A stretch of DNA of 55,143 bases from a virus. A program made the position numbers and the translations under genes. The stretch spans positions 5,996-61,138 of IMG/VR virus record IMGVR_UViG_3300030419_003768; one strand, 5' to 3'. The stretch's first letter is position 1. Every line of letters starts with the position of its first letter. Below, piece by piece: positions 40,998 through 48,580 of the stretch. The notes under the pieces were generated by a model. It was not told the origin of the DNA. It saw nothing but the letters and a program-made list of their open reading frames with translations, and searched no databases.

Positions 40998-41561
40998 ATG
41001 GCACAAATACCAGCTCTACTACCAAAAGAAGTAGAGATTCAAAGATTGAAGAAAATCTGGTTAGTAGTCATTGCTATGGGTTCTGTTGCAGCATCCGTAG
41101 AAGTTGACAACTTTGTAGATGGTTCTCTTCATCAAACATCCATAAGAGATAGTGCTTTCACTCCTGCTCACTGGTGGCTATATTCTCATTTTGTAGCTTT
41201 GCCTTTGGGATGGGGATTTGTTGCAATCTATGATAGGAAAGTTCCTATACTTAGAGGAAGAAACAACTCTATGAACACTGGTCTTAAGATGACAATACTA
41301 GGATATTTGGCTACAATGTTTACCATAGGAGTCAATGAAATGTGGCACTTTTGGTTTGTAGAAGAAATATTCGCAGTACCTAATCACTGGATGTTCAACA
41401 TGGGCGTTGTAGTAGCTTTCATGGGAGCATTAGCATATGTCGTAAGAGTATATGCTAGATTGGTTGAACTTGGTGCAGAATCACCATCTGATAACCCATA
41501 TGTTGCAGAAATGTATAAACAGGCTTTAGAAGGCAAACTCTACAGTAGATCCATACCTTAA
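40998..41561 (+). CDS. amoC: Ammonia monooxygenase subunit C (auxiliary metabolic gene)
   Basis: 187 residues, the full length of thaumarchaeal AmoC, and reading almost exactly like the Nitrosopumilus protein from MAQ to the LYSRSIP end (recalled, not aligned). Several membrane helices are evident, such as 20-33, 60-78, 95-112 and 133-150. N113, H117 and H130 have the 4- and 13-residue spacing of the PmoC Asp/His/His copper site, with Asn in place of Asp. AmoC is part of the membrane enzyme oxidising ammonia to hydroxylamine. No amoA or amoB is present, so the product must join host subunits. Viral amoC genes have been reported in marine thaumarchaeal viruses. Confidence 0.93.
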   Translation: MAQIPALLPKEVEIQRLKKIWLVVIAMGSVAASVEVDNFVDGSLHQTSIRDSAFTPAHWWLYSHFVALPLGWGFVAIYDRKVPILRGRNNSMNTGLKMTILGYLATMFTIGVNEMWHFWFVEEIFAVPNHWMFNMGVVVAFMGALAYVVRVYARLVELGAESPSDNPYVAEMYKQALEGKLYSRSIP

Positions 41562-41562
41562 T

Positions 41563-41604
41563 TAAGTTAGCTTAGCTAAGTTAGCTAAGTTTTCTTTTTT
41601 TTAT
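41563..41604 (+). terminator. Palindromic terminator after amoC
   Basis: TTAGCTTAGCTAAG repeats (CTTAGCTAAG is a perfect palindrome) followed by TTTTCTTTTTTTT; hairpin plus oligo-T. Confidence 0.6.
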
Positions 41605-41633
41605 CATTATTTAACTCTTAATTAAGCCCCTAT

Positions 41634-41647
41634 CTTTATATATAACC
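41634..41647 (+). promoter_or_regulatory. TATA-like promoter of the decoration gene
   Basis: CTTTATATATAACC centred 25 nt before TTG 41665, supporting that unusual start. Confidence 0.5.
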
Positions 41648-41664
41648 TTTAATCTTTTATATTA

Positions 41665-42057
41665 TTGGCAATCACAATCGCACAGAACTCAGATCATAAG
41701 AATCTGACAGGAAAAACACTTGCTGTTCAAGCAGAGTTGACATCAAAAATTAAGACTGCTATAGTAGATATTACTTATGGTGGCTCTGACAACTATGCAA
41801 CAAACGGTAATACAGTTGACCTATCTTTGGGTGGTAGAATTGATAATGTTATAGCATGTGAAATCTTGCATAGCAATAAAGGACTACTTTTGCAATATGC
41901 CCCTTCTGCTAACGGTGTAGCTAGCACAGGAAAATTAAAAGCCTATGGACAAAAACCAACAGATACCACAGGTACAGTTATTGCACTCGAAGAACTAGAC
42001 AATTCAGATACAGCAGTTAACAGCATGACTGTTAGATGTAAAGTAATCGGATTCTAG
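41665..42057 (+). CDS. Putative capsid decoration/structural protein
   Basis: 130 residues from TTG 41665, with no ATG nearby and a TATA box at leaderless distance. Beta-rich (AIVDITYGG, VDLSLGGRIDNVIACEI) and resembling small virion proteins found beside major capsid genes. Its own promoter and terminator suggest high expression. Confidence 0.5.
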   Translation: MAITIAQNSDHKNLTGKTLAVQAELTSKIKTAIVDITYGGSDNYATNGNTVDLSLGGRIDNVIACEILHSNKGLLLQYAPSANGVASTGKLKAYGQKPTDTTGTVIALEELDNSDTAVNSMTVRCKVIGF

Positions 42058-42065
42058 TAAGGTTA

Positions 42066-42085
42066 ATTACCCTTTCTTTTTTTAT
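42066..42085 (+). terminator. T-rich terminator
   Basis: CCCTTTC followed by a T7 run after the decoration gene. Confidence 0.45.
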
Positions 42086-42089
42086 TAAA

Positions 42090-42100
42090 GTTTATATATG
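42090..42100 (+). promoter_or_regulatory. TATA-like promoter, GTTTATATATG
   Basis: Centred 25 nt before ATG 42120. Confidence 0.45.
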
Positions 42101-42119
42101 ACTTGATATAACTTTAAGC

Positions 42120-42389
42120 ATGGTAGAATATAACCACAATGTAGTATCTTTTAATTCAGATACCACAATAAAAGGCGACCACGGAGTTATTGTAAACGTA
42201 TATGTTTCTAAAACAGGCTCAAGTGGATCAAAATGTGTGTTTAAGAATGGAACTACTTCATCAGGTGCAACAGAATTCACTATTTTTGCAGAATCACAAG
42301 GTACTTATGTTGGCATAAACAGAAGATTTGAAGAAGGTATATTCGCAGATATTACTGGTGATGCTGAATATACAGTGGTTTTTAAGTAG
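42120..42389 (+). CDS. Small beta-rich virion protein, 89 aa
   Basis: Beta-sandwich-like pattern (GVIVNVYVSKTG, TEFTIFAE, EYTVVFK) with one cysteine. Single-gene unit between decoration protein and connector; probably structural. Confidence 0.45.
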   Translation: MVEYNHNVVSFNSDTTIKGDHGVIVNVYVSKTGSSGSKCVFKNGTTSSGATEFTIFAESQGTYVGINRRFEEGIFADITGDAEYTVVFK

Positions 42390-42391
42390 CA

Positions 42392-42402
42392 AATTTAAAT
42401 AG
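42392..42402 (+). promoter_or_regulatory. TATA-like promoter, AATTTAAATAG
   Basis: Centred 27 nt before ATG 42424. Confidence 0.45.
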
Positions 42403-42423
42403 GAAGAATATCTTATAAAACAC

Positions 42424-43047
42424 ATGGGAACATATTGTACAGTAGCAGATGTATCAGATTTTTTACGTGTACCTATAACTGCAACGACCACTCCTAACAA
42501 GGCACAGGTCGAGAAGATAATTACACGGAAGGAAGATGAATTAGACCGAAGAATAGGTCATACTTTTGGCAGAAATAAAACATCAGAAGAAATTCATGAT
42601 TTACCATTATTATATACTTATGGATGGGGTACTCCACTATATTTGAAACACAGAAATTGTAGAGATTTAGATTATGATTCAGGAGATAGATTATCAGTTT
42701 GGTCAGGTGCAGGAGGACAATATGATGACATTCTGCAAGACTCTACAGATCAATGGTATGAGTTTGAACCTTTGTATGGAAGAATCTTCATGCGTGGTTA
42801 TATCTTTACAATACTTAGAAAAAATAGAATTAAAATTAAATACAGATACGGTGATGCAGATGTACCATCGGATGTTTCTGATGCTTGCATAAAATTAGTT
42901 GCAATAGATTTACTAAACTCTAGTTTTAGAATGGATATTTTACCAGTAGGTTCAAACGGTGCTGATCTCCAAATGTCAAAATCTGATTGGAGAGCAGATA
43001 TTGAGAACTGTATTGAGAATCGTCAAGAATTCTTCTTTATACCATAA
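42424..43047 (+). CDS. Head-tail connector (gp6-like)
   Basis: 207 residues. N-terminal helices with YCTVADVSDFLRV and an ITRKEDELDRRIG helix, then beta strands (IKIKYRYGD) and a C-terminal DACIKLVAIDLL helix: the layout of HK97 gp6-type adaptor proteins that ring the portal. Position after capsid genes and before the tail genes agrees. TAATG junction with the next gene. Confidence 0.65.
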   Translation: MGTYCTVADVSDFLRVPITATTTPNKAQVEKIITRKEDELDRRIGHTFGRNKTSEEIHDLPLLYTYGWGTPLYLKHRNCRDLDYDSGDRLSVWSGAGGQYDDILQDSTDQWYEFEPLYGRIFMRGYIFTILRKNRIKIKYRYGDADVPSDVSDACIKLVAIDLLNSSFRMDILPVGSNGADLQMSKSDWRADIENCIENRQEFFFIP

Positions 43048-44333
43048 TGGCAAATGGTGATTTTATTGACACAGGTGGTGTCAGTGGAAAAGCATATTCA
43101 AGAAGACCATACAAATCAGTTATACCTAAAGATGATATAGTGGTAGAAAAATTAAAGCAGAGAGATATACCAAAAAAACAAAAAGCATTATACACAAAAT
43201 ATGTACAAATCATGGTTAAAAAAATAAACAGGGAGATTTATGATAGATTTAAAAACACAGCAGGGATTGATTTTATTCCAATTTATTGTTATTATGATGC
43301 TAGAACAAAAACAATAAGGTGTAAGGTAAGAGATGATTTTATAAATTCATTTTTTAAAGTGGAGATTAGTTTTGCAGAATGGTTATCAAAGAAAAGAAGA
43401 TTCAAAAAAAGAAGAAAATTAGAGGCTTATCTAAATCCAAACACAGAAGGTAAACAAGGAAAAGATTTTTTTAGAAAATCACCACACCTTAAAGAAGACA
43501 AAAAAGAATATATTAAAGAAATGGAAGAACAAGGAAAGTTTCACGAATTTTCTAATCTTCCAAGAAAAGCTATTAATCGTCAAGGACAGTTCATAATGAA
43601 AGGTGTATCTCAATTTGAAACGAAAGGCAAAATAATGAAAACCAAAAAAGGTGATGTCTTTGAAGTATTTCAGGCTTTCAACAAACCAATAGACTCTAAA
43701 GCATTAAAGGAGTTATTTAATCCTGACAACGAAGATGTTTTGTGGGGAGGAGACTCTTTTGTTAGGTATGTTAAAACAAGAGGAGTATCTCCTAAAATAT
43801 ATAATAAAGTAATGAAAAAAGTTATGGAAAAAATGTGGGATGATTTCAGTCAAATAGACACAAGAGAATTAACAGAGTCAGGATTACAACAATATTCAAG
43901 TGATGCAAGAAGTGAACAACCTATAAAATTTCCAAATATAGAGAGAATAAAAGACTGGTTTTTGAAAGAAGGAATATATAATGTTGACAGAAGGGGAGAT
44001 GTTGCAAACCATTATTACACGATAGAAAGATTTAGAAATTTAAAATCAAACACTCAAAGAATGAACTTCATAGATAGAGCTGTATTTTTAATAGCAAACT
44101 CAATTTATATGAAAAACAGTGGAATTGAGCCATATACTAAGAAAGGAACTAAGAGAAAGTTTGCAGGAAAGAAAGCAGGAATAAAGACGGCACGGAGATA
44201 CAGAAAATTCTCAAAACAAAGAAAGAAATATTCAACTGAGAGAACTAAAAAGTATGACGAATGGAGACAGGATAATAGAAGAGATGCAGCAAATTTCAAG
44301 CGTTCAGATACGAGAAGGAGAAGACAATCTTAA
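43047..44333 (+). CDS. Unknown large basic morphogenesis protein
   Basis: 428 residues, very Lys/Arg-rich, especially the last ~60. A central region (about 60-110) has alternating strands (FIPIYCYYD, KTIRCKVRDDF). It occupies the place of head-closure and neck genes but is far longer than typical ones. No known family; possibly a fusion of a neck protein with a nucleic-acid-binding tail. Confidence 0.5.
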   Translation: MANGDFIDTGGVSGKAYSRRPYKSVIPKDDIVVEKLKQRDIPKKQKALYTKYVQIMVKKINREIYDRFKNTAGIDFIPIYCYYDARTKTIRCKVRDDFINSFFKVEISFAEWLSKKRRFKKRRKLEAYLNPNTEGKQGKDFFRKSPHLKEDKKEYIKEMEEQGKFHEFSNLPRKAINRQGQFIMKGVSQFETKGKIMKTKKGDVFEVFQAFNKPIDSKALKELFNPDNEDVLWGGDSFVRYVKTRGVSPKIYNKVMKKVMEKMWDDFSQIDTRELTESGLQQYSSDARSEQPIKFPNIERIKDWFLKEGIYNVDRRGDVANHYYTIERFRNLKSNTQRMNFIDRAVFLIANSIYMKNSGIEPYTKKGTKRKFAGKKAGIKTARRYRKFSKQRKKYSTERTKKYDEWRQDNRRDAANFKRSDTRRRRQS

Positions 44334-44358
44334 TAAAAGAGTATTTATATAAAATATC

Positions 44359-44772
44359 ATGGCATCTACAATGTACACCACAGCAGAAGACCTAAAGACT
44401 CTCTTAGAGGATAATTGGAGTCTTGGAACTACTCCTATAATAACATATGTTTGGGAAGAGAAGGCAACTGGATTTATGGATGACAGGCGTGACTTTATTC
44501 TCATTAATCCTACTAATGAAAACCCACAATATTTCAGTTTGTACGGTCAAGACTTCTTTCATGAGATTTATTGTACTATGGATATACACACATATCAGAA
44601 TATAGAGCATAATCAAAACATAGTGAATGAGGTATTCAGGATAATAAAAGAGAATATTAGAGGCACAAATTACGTTGATTTGATGTTAATGAACTCAAAT
44701 CACGATAATGACCTATATAGGAATATTTATAGACACTCAATCACATGTAGATTTAGGAAACTTAATCCATAA
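44359..44772 (+). CDS. Tail terminator (completion) protein
   Basis: 137 residues. A helix at the N-terminus (TAEDLKTLLEDNW), a strand PIITYVWEEK, and a central DFILINPTNENPQYF section with a C-terminal helix-strand pair match gpU/neck-terminator type proteins. Lies directly before the tail tube gene, the standard order. Confidence 0.6.
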   Translation: MASTMYTTAEDLKTLLEDNWSLGTTPIITYVWEEKATGFMDDRRDFILINPTNENPQYFSLYGQDFFHEIYCTMDIHTYQNIEHNQNIVNEVFRIIKENIRGTNYVDLMLMNSNHDNDLYRNIYRHSITCRFRKLNP

Positions 44773-44782
44773 TATTTATAAG
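44771..44782 (+). promoter_or_regulatory. TATA-like promoter of the tail tube gene
   Basis: AATATTTATAAG centred 26 nt before ATG 44803. Confidence 0.45.
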
Positions 44783-44802
44783 CAAAAACACTAAGTCTTT
44801 AT

Positions 44803-45813
44803 ATGGTACGCACAGGTGCACATGGCTATCTAAAGTATGACTTTGAAACAGGTTATGCCTCAGGAGGCACAGCAAACAAGAAATTTGGTCTTCAGGATAG
44901 ACTATCAAGCTTTACTACAACCAATAATAGAATAAATTTACCAGAACTTAATAGTAATCTTTTATCTGATTTTGCATATGGACAGCAAAATATATCAGCA
45001 TCAGTATCATTCGTTTTATCAAATCCTTGGATTTTTGGATCAGTTTTGGGAGCACCAACATCATCAACAGAATCAGGTTCATTGAAAAAACACCAATACC
45101 CTGCAACATCAGGATTACCAAAAACATCAAGAACTTTATTGATGGAGGTAGGATTTGATGGAGCATCTGCTGACTTGGTAAGAACAATAAAAGGTGGTTT
45201 AGTTAACTCACTTTCATTTAGTGCATCAGTAGGTGGACTTGTGGAAGGTACAGCAGATATGGCTTTTGGAGAAGAGACAGCACCAAGCACATCATTAGGA
45301 AGTGCACCAACAAAACCAACTCAAGAATTTCCTTATACTTTTGCACACGCAGAATTAAGATTCGGTGGAAACTTAGTTGCACAATGTCAAGAAGCAAGCA
45401 TTTCATTAGCACAGAACAGTGAATTACTTTATGGATTAAATTCTCATCATGCAGTTGATTCATACAAAAGAGTATTAGATATAACAGGTTCATTCAGAGC
45501 ATCATTCGTAGATAAAACATTGTTAGAAAAAGTATTAGAACAAATTAAAGCAGGAACAAGTTCAGGTACATACAGTGAAACCGTAGGTGGTTCACCAGAA
45601 TTTAGACTCATATTCAATAAAACCAACAGTATTGCAAGCAATGGTACTTTCACTCCAAGTGATGAATCAATAGAAATAACATTGACAGGTCTTTCTATCA
45701 CTGATTTAGGTATATCAGGATTTGAACCAGTAGAACCAATTTTTGAAGAAATTAACTGGCAAGCCAAAACAATTACAGTTAAAGCCTACAACACACAAGC
45801 AGCAGAAGAGTAA
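44803..45813 (+). CDS. Major tail (tube) protein
   Basis: 336 residues, beta-rich, Ser/Thr/Gly-rich, with pairs of strands typical of tube proteins (NISASVSFVLSNPW, NSLSFSASVGGLVEG, EASISLAQNSE, SIEITLTGLSI). Its place between terminator and frameshifted chaperone is diagnostic. Rings of this protein form the tail lumen. No sheath gene follows, so the tail is probably non-contractile. Confidence 0.75.
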   Translation: MVRTGAHGYLKYDFETGYASGGTANKKFGLQDRLSSFTTTNNRINLPELNSNLLSDFAYGQQNISASVSFVLSNPWIFGSVLGAPTSSTESGSLKKHQYPATSGLPKTSRTLLMEVGFDGASADLVRTIKGGLVNSLSFSASVGGLVEGTADMAFGEETAPSTSLGSAPTKPTQEFPYTFAHAELRFGGNLVAQCQEASISLAQNSELLYGLNSHHAVDSYKRVLDITGSFRASFVDKTLLEKVLEQIKAGTSSGTYSETVGGSPEFRLIFNKTNSIASNGTFTPSDESIEITLTGLSITDLGISGFEPVEPIFEEINWQAKTITVKAYNTQAAEE

Positions 45814-45844
45814 GATTTTTATATAATCTTCGGCTAGTATTCTT

Positions 45845-46243
45845 GTGGCAATCAAAACCTTTGAAATTGAATGGGAAGGAGCTACTCAAACTGTAGAGTT
45901 TGAAGATGATATAACTTTCGGAGAGTTAGAAAACATTCTGAATAAATGTTTGGACTTGACAGAAGTAAACAAGCCTAAAGTAAACATACCACTCTATAGG
46001 CAACTCATTTCAAGCACAGTTATTGTGAAAGCACCATTTCCTGTAAAGGATGTGACGGCAATTAGAAATCTTAAAGCCAGTGTAGCCAAAAAAGTCATGC
46101 AGGAGGTCATGAAGTCCTACCCTTTAATGAAATATATGGAAGAGTGGGTGGAGACGTTCGTTGGAGAGATAGACGAAATAGAAAACAATCTTCAATCTAC
46201 TACTTCTTCGCAAGGGAATTCGGTTGGACAAAAGACCAAGTAG
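45845..46243 (+). CDS. Tail assembly chaperone, gpG-like
   Basis: 132 residues from GTG 45845, with TTTTATATAATC 23 nt upstream. N-terminal FEIEWEGATQTVEFEDD is strand-rich; the rest is helical with a Ser/Gln tail. Position between tail tube and tape measure matches lambda gpG, which coats the tape measure during tail assembly. A -1 frameshift at 46120-46126 would extend it into the next frame. Confidence 0.7.
   Translation: MAIKTFEIEWEGATQTVEFEDDITFGELENILNKCLDLTEVNKPKVNIPLYRQLISSTVIVKAPFPVKDVTAIRNLKASVAKKVMQEVMKSYPLMKYMEEWVETFVGEIDEIENNLQSTTSSQGNSVGQKTK
46102..46126 (+). promoter_or_regulatory. Programmed -1 frameshift signal with SD-like stimulator
   Basis: The slippery heptamer CCCTTTA at 46120-46126 is in the exact X-XXY-YYZ register (codons CCT TTA slip to CCC TTT). 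GGAGGT at 46102-46107 lies about 12 nt upstream, like the internal Shine-Dalgarno that stimulates bacterial dnaX frameshifting. The -1 frame has no stop from 46075 to 46335. Confidence 0.75.
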
Positions 46244-46338
46244 ATTCACAGCCTTGTAGTTATTTAGATGACTTGATTTACGAGTATCGTGAAGAAGCCA
46301 GAAAGGAAAGAGCAAATTTAAATAGATTGAAGAAATAG
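46126..46338 (+). CDS. gpT-like extension of the tail chaperone (-1 frame)
   Basis: After slippage about 94 gpG-frame residues would continue into about 70 residues in the -1 frame, giving a ~164-residue gpGT-type fusion. The extension includes FFAREFGWTKDQV and a charged helix (YEYREEARKERANL), typical of the T part that binds tail tube subunits. An internal ATG at 46144 exists, but the overlap and slip site favour frameshifting. Confidence 0.7.
   Translation, partial: NEIYGRVGGDVRWRDRRNRKQSSIYYFFAREFGWTKDQVDSQPCSYLDDLIYEYREEARKERANLNRLKK
46314..46325 (+). promoter_or_regulatory. TATA-like promoter of the tape-measure gene
   Basis: AAATTTAAATAG centred 27 nt before ATG 46347, inside the end of the chaperone extension. 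Confidence 0.45.
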
Positions 46339-46346
46339 TGATATAT

Positions 46347-47774
46347 ATGGCTGACGAAGATGATATGGGTACACATGAGTGGATAACTGTAGGAATGGAT
46401 AAATTTTTCAAACATAAAGAGAAATTAGAGAATGAACATCATAATAAAATGATGCAAAGGTTACACGAACAAGATAAGTTAGTTCGTCAAAGAAGGCAAA
46501 TGGAAGTATTGACTAGAGTACCACAGATGGGTGGTGGTCTAGGATTGGGAATGGGTTTCTTACAAAACATTGTAAGTTCAAAAATGATGGGTTTTGAGAG
46601 ACTTAAAGAATTACAAAGTAAAGAAAAAACTGATATATTAACAAAAGAAGAAGCAGGAGAAAGAGATATGCTAGCAGGCAATAAAAGATCAAATTCATTA
46701 TTTCAAAAATTAGATAGAACTTTCGAGAAACATTTTGGAGGAAATTCTAAATGGAATAAATTCTTTGGTGGACAAGGAAAGGCTGCAGCATTAGGTATGG
46801 GTGCAGGAGTAGCAGCAGGAGGTATGATGCTAGGAAAGGCAATCATTGATTCATCTCCTATGTTCCAACAAATGTTGAAATTACTTAACTTTGGTATTAT
46901 GATGATATTAAGACCAATAGGTGACTTCTTTGGTTTCTTGTTAAGACCAATTATGATTATGTTACTTAGAAAGTTCATCATACCGTTCTATCAACAGTAT
47001 CTACCTATCATGCAAGAAATGGGTGATTACATAGGAAATATTATTGCACCTGTGTTGGAAAAGATTTTGCTTGGTGTTGGAGGTATATTGAAGATAATAT
47101 ATGGGTTATCTCCTCTCGCTTTAATAGCTGGTCATACACAAGAATATGTTCAAGGTGGACTTGCTGACCTTAAAGAAGCATTAGGTGGAACATTAGATGC
47201 TAATGTAACAACACCAGAGATAAGAGATATAGGAACTAAGGTATCTGATAAATTAGATTCAGTTGGACAAGCTATAGAGACAGGAAAATATTCTGCAACT
47301 GGAGCAGCATTAAACAGATTGGAAAACGCACCAGAGACTAGAGCATCTAACGTTGCAATGGATGCTTTAGCAACTAAAATAAGTGATTGGACAGTATTCA
47401 TGTCTAAACATTTAACAAAAGATGGATTAATGAAAGTGGGAAGATATACCACAGAAGCACATGCAGGATTGAAAGAAGGAAAGTTTTCATCTGTTGATGA
47501 AGCTATGGGATTCTTTGCACAATCAATGTTTAAAGGTGGAATTAATGCTTATGCAAAAGGTGGTATTATTAGTGAACCTGTGGTAGGAATTGGAAAGTCA
47601 GGACAAGGTTACTTATTAGGAGAAGCAGGAGCAGAGAGAGTAAGTCCTATTGGTGACACAGCAAACAATGTAACAATTAATATTTACGGTGGTGTAGATG
47701 AAGGAACTATTGGTGAATTTGAAAGAAAAGTTTTAGATGTACTTAATCGTTCTAACTCAAGGAGAGGAAACTAA
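46347..47774 (+). CDS. Tape measure protein
   Basis: 475 residues from ATG 46347 (GTG 46338 also in frame). Charged coiled-coil N-terminus, two hydrophobic regions (about 150-170 and 188-215) of the kind used to cross the host membrane, and the typical C-terminal pattern AYAKGGIISEPVVGIG ... LGEAGAERVSPIG. It sets tail length; at about 0.15 nm per residue the tail would be near 70 nm. Sits between chaperone and distal tail genes. Short for a tape measure, but complete. Confidence 0.8.
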   Translation: MADEDDMGTHEWITVGMDKFFKHKEKLENEHHNKMMQRLHEQDKLVRQRRQMEVLTRVPQMGGGLGLGMGFLQNIVSSKMMGFERLKELQSKEKTDILTKEEAGERDMLAGNKRSNSLFQKLDRTFEKHFGGNSKWNKFFGGQGKAAALGMGAGVAAGGMMLGKAIIDSSPMFQQMLKLLNFGIMMILRPIGDFFGFLLRPIMIMLLRKFIIPFYQQYLPIMQEMGDYIGNIIAPVLEKILLGVGGILKIIYGLSPLALIAGHTQEYVQGGLADLKEALGGTLDANVTTPEIRDIGTKVSDKLDSVGQAIETGKYSATGAALNRLENAPETRASNVAMDALATKISDWTVFMSKHLTKDGLMKVGRYTTEAHAGLKEGKFSSVDEAMGFFAQSMFKGGINAYAKGGIISEPVVGIGKSGQGYLLGEAGAERVSPIGDTANNVTINIYGGVDEGTIGEFERKVLDVLNRSNSRRGN

Positions 47775-48580
47775 TGGGAACAATTTACTTAAGAAGATAT
47801 GATAGAAGTGGGTCAAACAACTACATTTCATATTGGTATAAGATACCTATCTTTGATGATTTTAATATAGATTTTAATTCTCCTGTATCTCCTATGCCTT
47901 TACCAGAAGAGGATGATGAAGAACAAATACTTGTGAAAGTAGAAGGTAACTCTGCTACTGTTACAGTTAGTTGGTTAATTAAAGAAGAATCATCTAACAT
48001 GGGTGCAGCAAACACTCCAACTTTTTCATGGGGAACAAACATTAGAACTACATGGGAACAGGTGGCTTTCCTACAATCAAAGTTTGTACCAAAATCAGTT
48101 GATGATAATTTTGATATTTGTGTTGATGCAGATGATTCTGAAACAGGAATATTCACGGCTAACGCAGATTTTGACTTTAAGAAAGCAGGAACAATATCTA
48201 AGGTAAATTTCAGAATACCAAGTAATGAGCCTGCAACTGTTAGAGCATCACTAACATTTACTGTAGGAAATGTAGTTACTGCATACGCATTAGATGTAGC
48301 CTCTCCTCCTAAAGACTTTGCCGTGACATCAACAACATCAGGAAGAATGGATGCAAGTTGGTCAGCACCAAGAACAACAAATGGAAGTATTAAATATAAT
48401 TTATATTATACAAAGCGTGGAACTACAGTTAAATTTGATGAGCCTCTGATAAATGCAACATCTATTCAAATAACTGGTTTCACAACAGGAGATATTTGGG
48501 ATGTATATGTGAGAGCAATTAATACTACAGATAATAGTTTAGGAGAAAAATCACCTACGTTAGAGGTGACAATCGCTTGA
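47774..48580 (+). CDS. Distal tail protein with fibronectin type III domain
   Basis: 268 residues, TAATG junction with the tape measure. The N-terminal ~175 residues are beta-rich (IYLRRYDRSG ... RASLTFTVGN) and occupy the distal-tail (Dit-like) position. The C-terminal ~90 residues fit a fibronectin III domain: PPKDFAVTST, MDASWSAP, YNLYYTKRG, IWDVYVRAIN. Such domains often help surface binding. Confidence 0.65.
   Translation: MGTIYLRRYDRSGSNNYISYWYKIPIFDDFNIDFNSPVSPMPLPEEDDEEQILVKVEGNSATVTVSWLIKEESSNMGAANTPTFSWGTNIRTTWEQVAFLQSKFVPKSVDDNFDICVDADDSETGIFTANADFDFKKAGTISKVNFRIPSNEPATVRASLTFTVGNVVTAYALDVASPPKDFAVTSTTSGRMDASWSAPRTTNGSIKYNLYYTKRGTTVKFDEPLINATSIQITGFTTGDIWDVYVRAINTTDNSLGEKSPTLEVTIA

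Noticed and set aside
44892-45767. Minus-strand frames opposite the tail tube gene
   Set aside because: Several overlapping frames without start signals, caused by codon bias of the plus-strand gene.
46144-46338. Independent 64-aa gene starting at ATG 46144
   Set aside because: The frame is already open well upstream, and the slippery heptamer plus gene order make it the frameshift extension of the chaperone.
44803-46347. Contractile tail (sheath gene)
   Set aside because: Only one tube-type protein lies between terminator and chaperone, and no sheath or baseplate wedge genes are visible.
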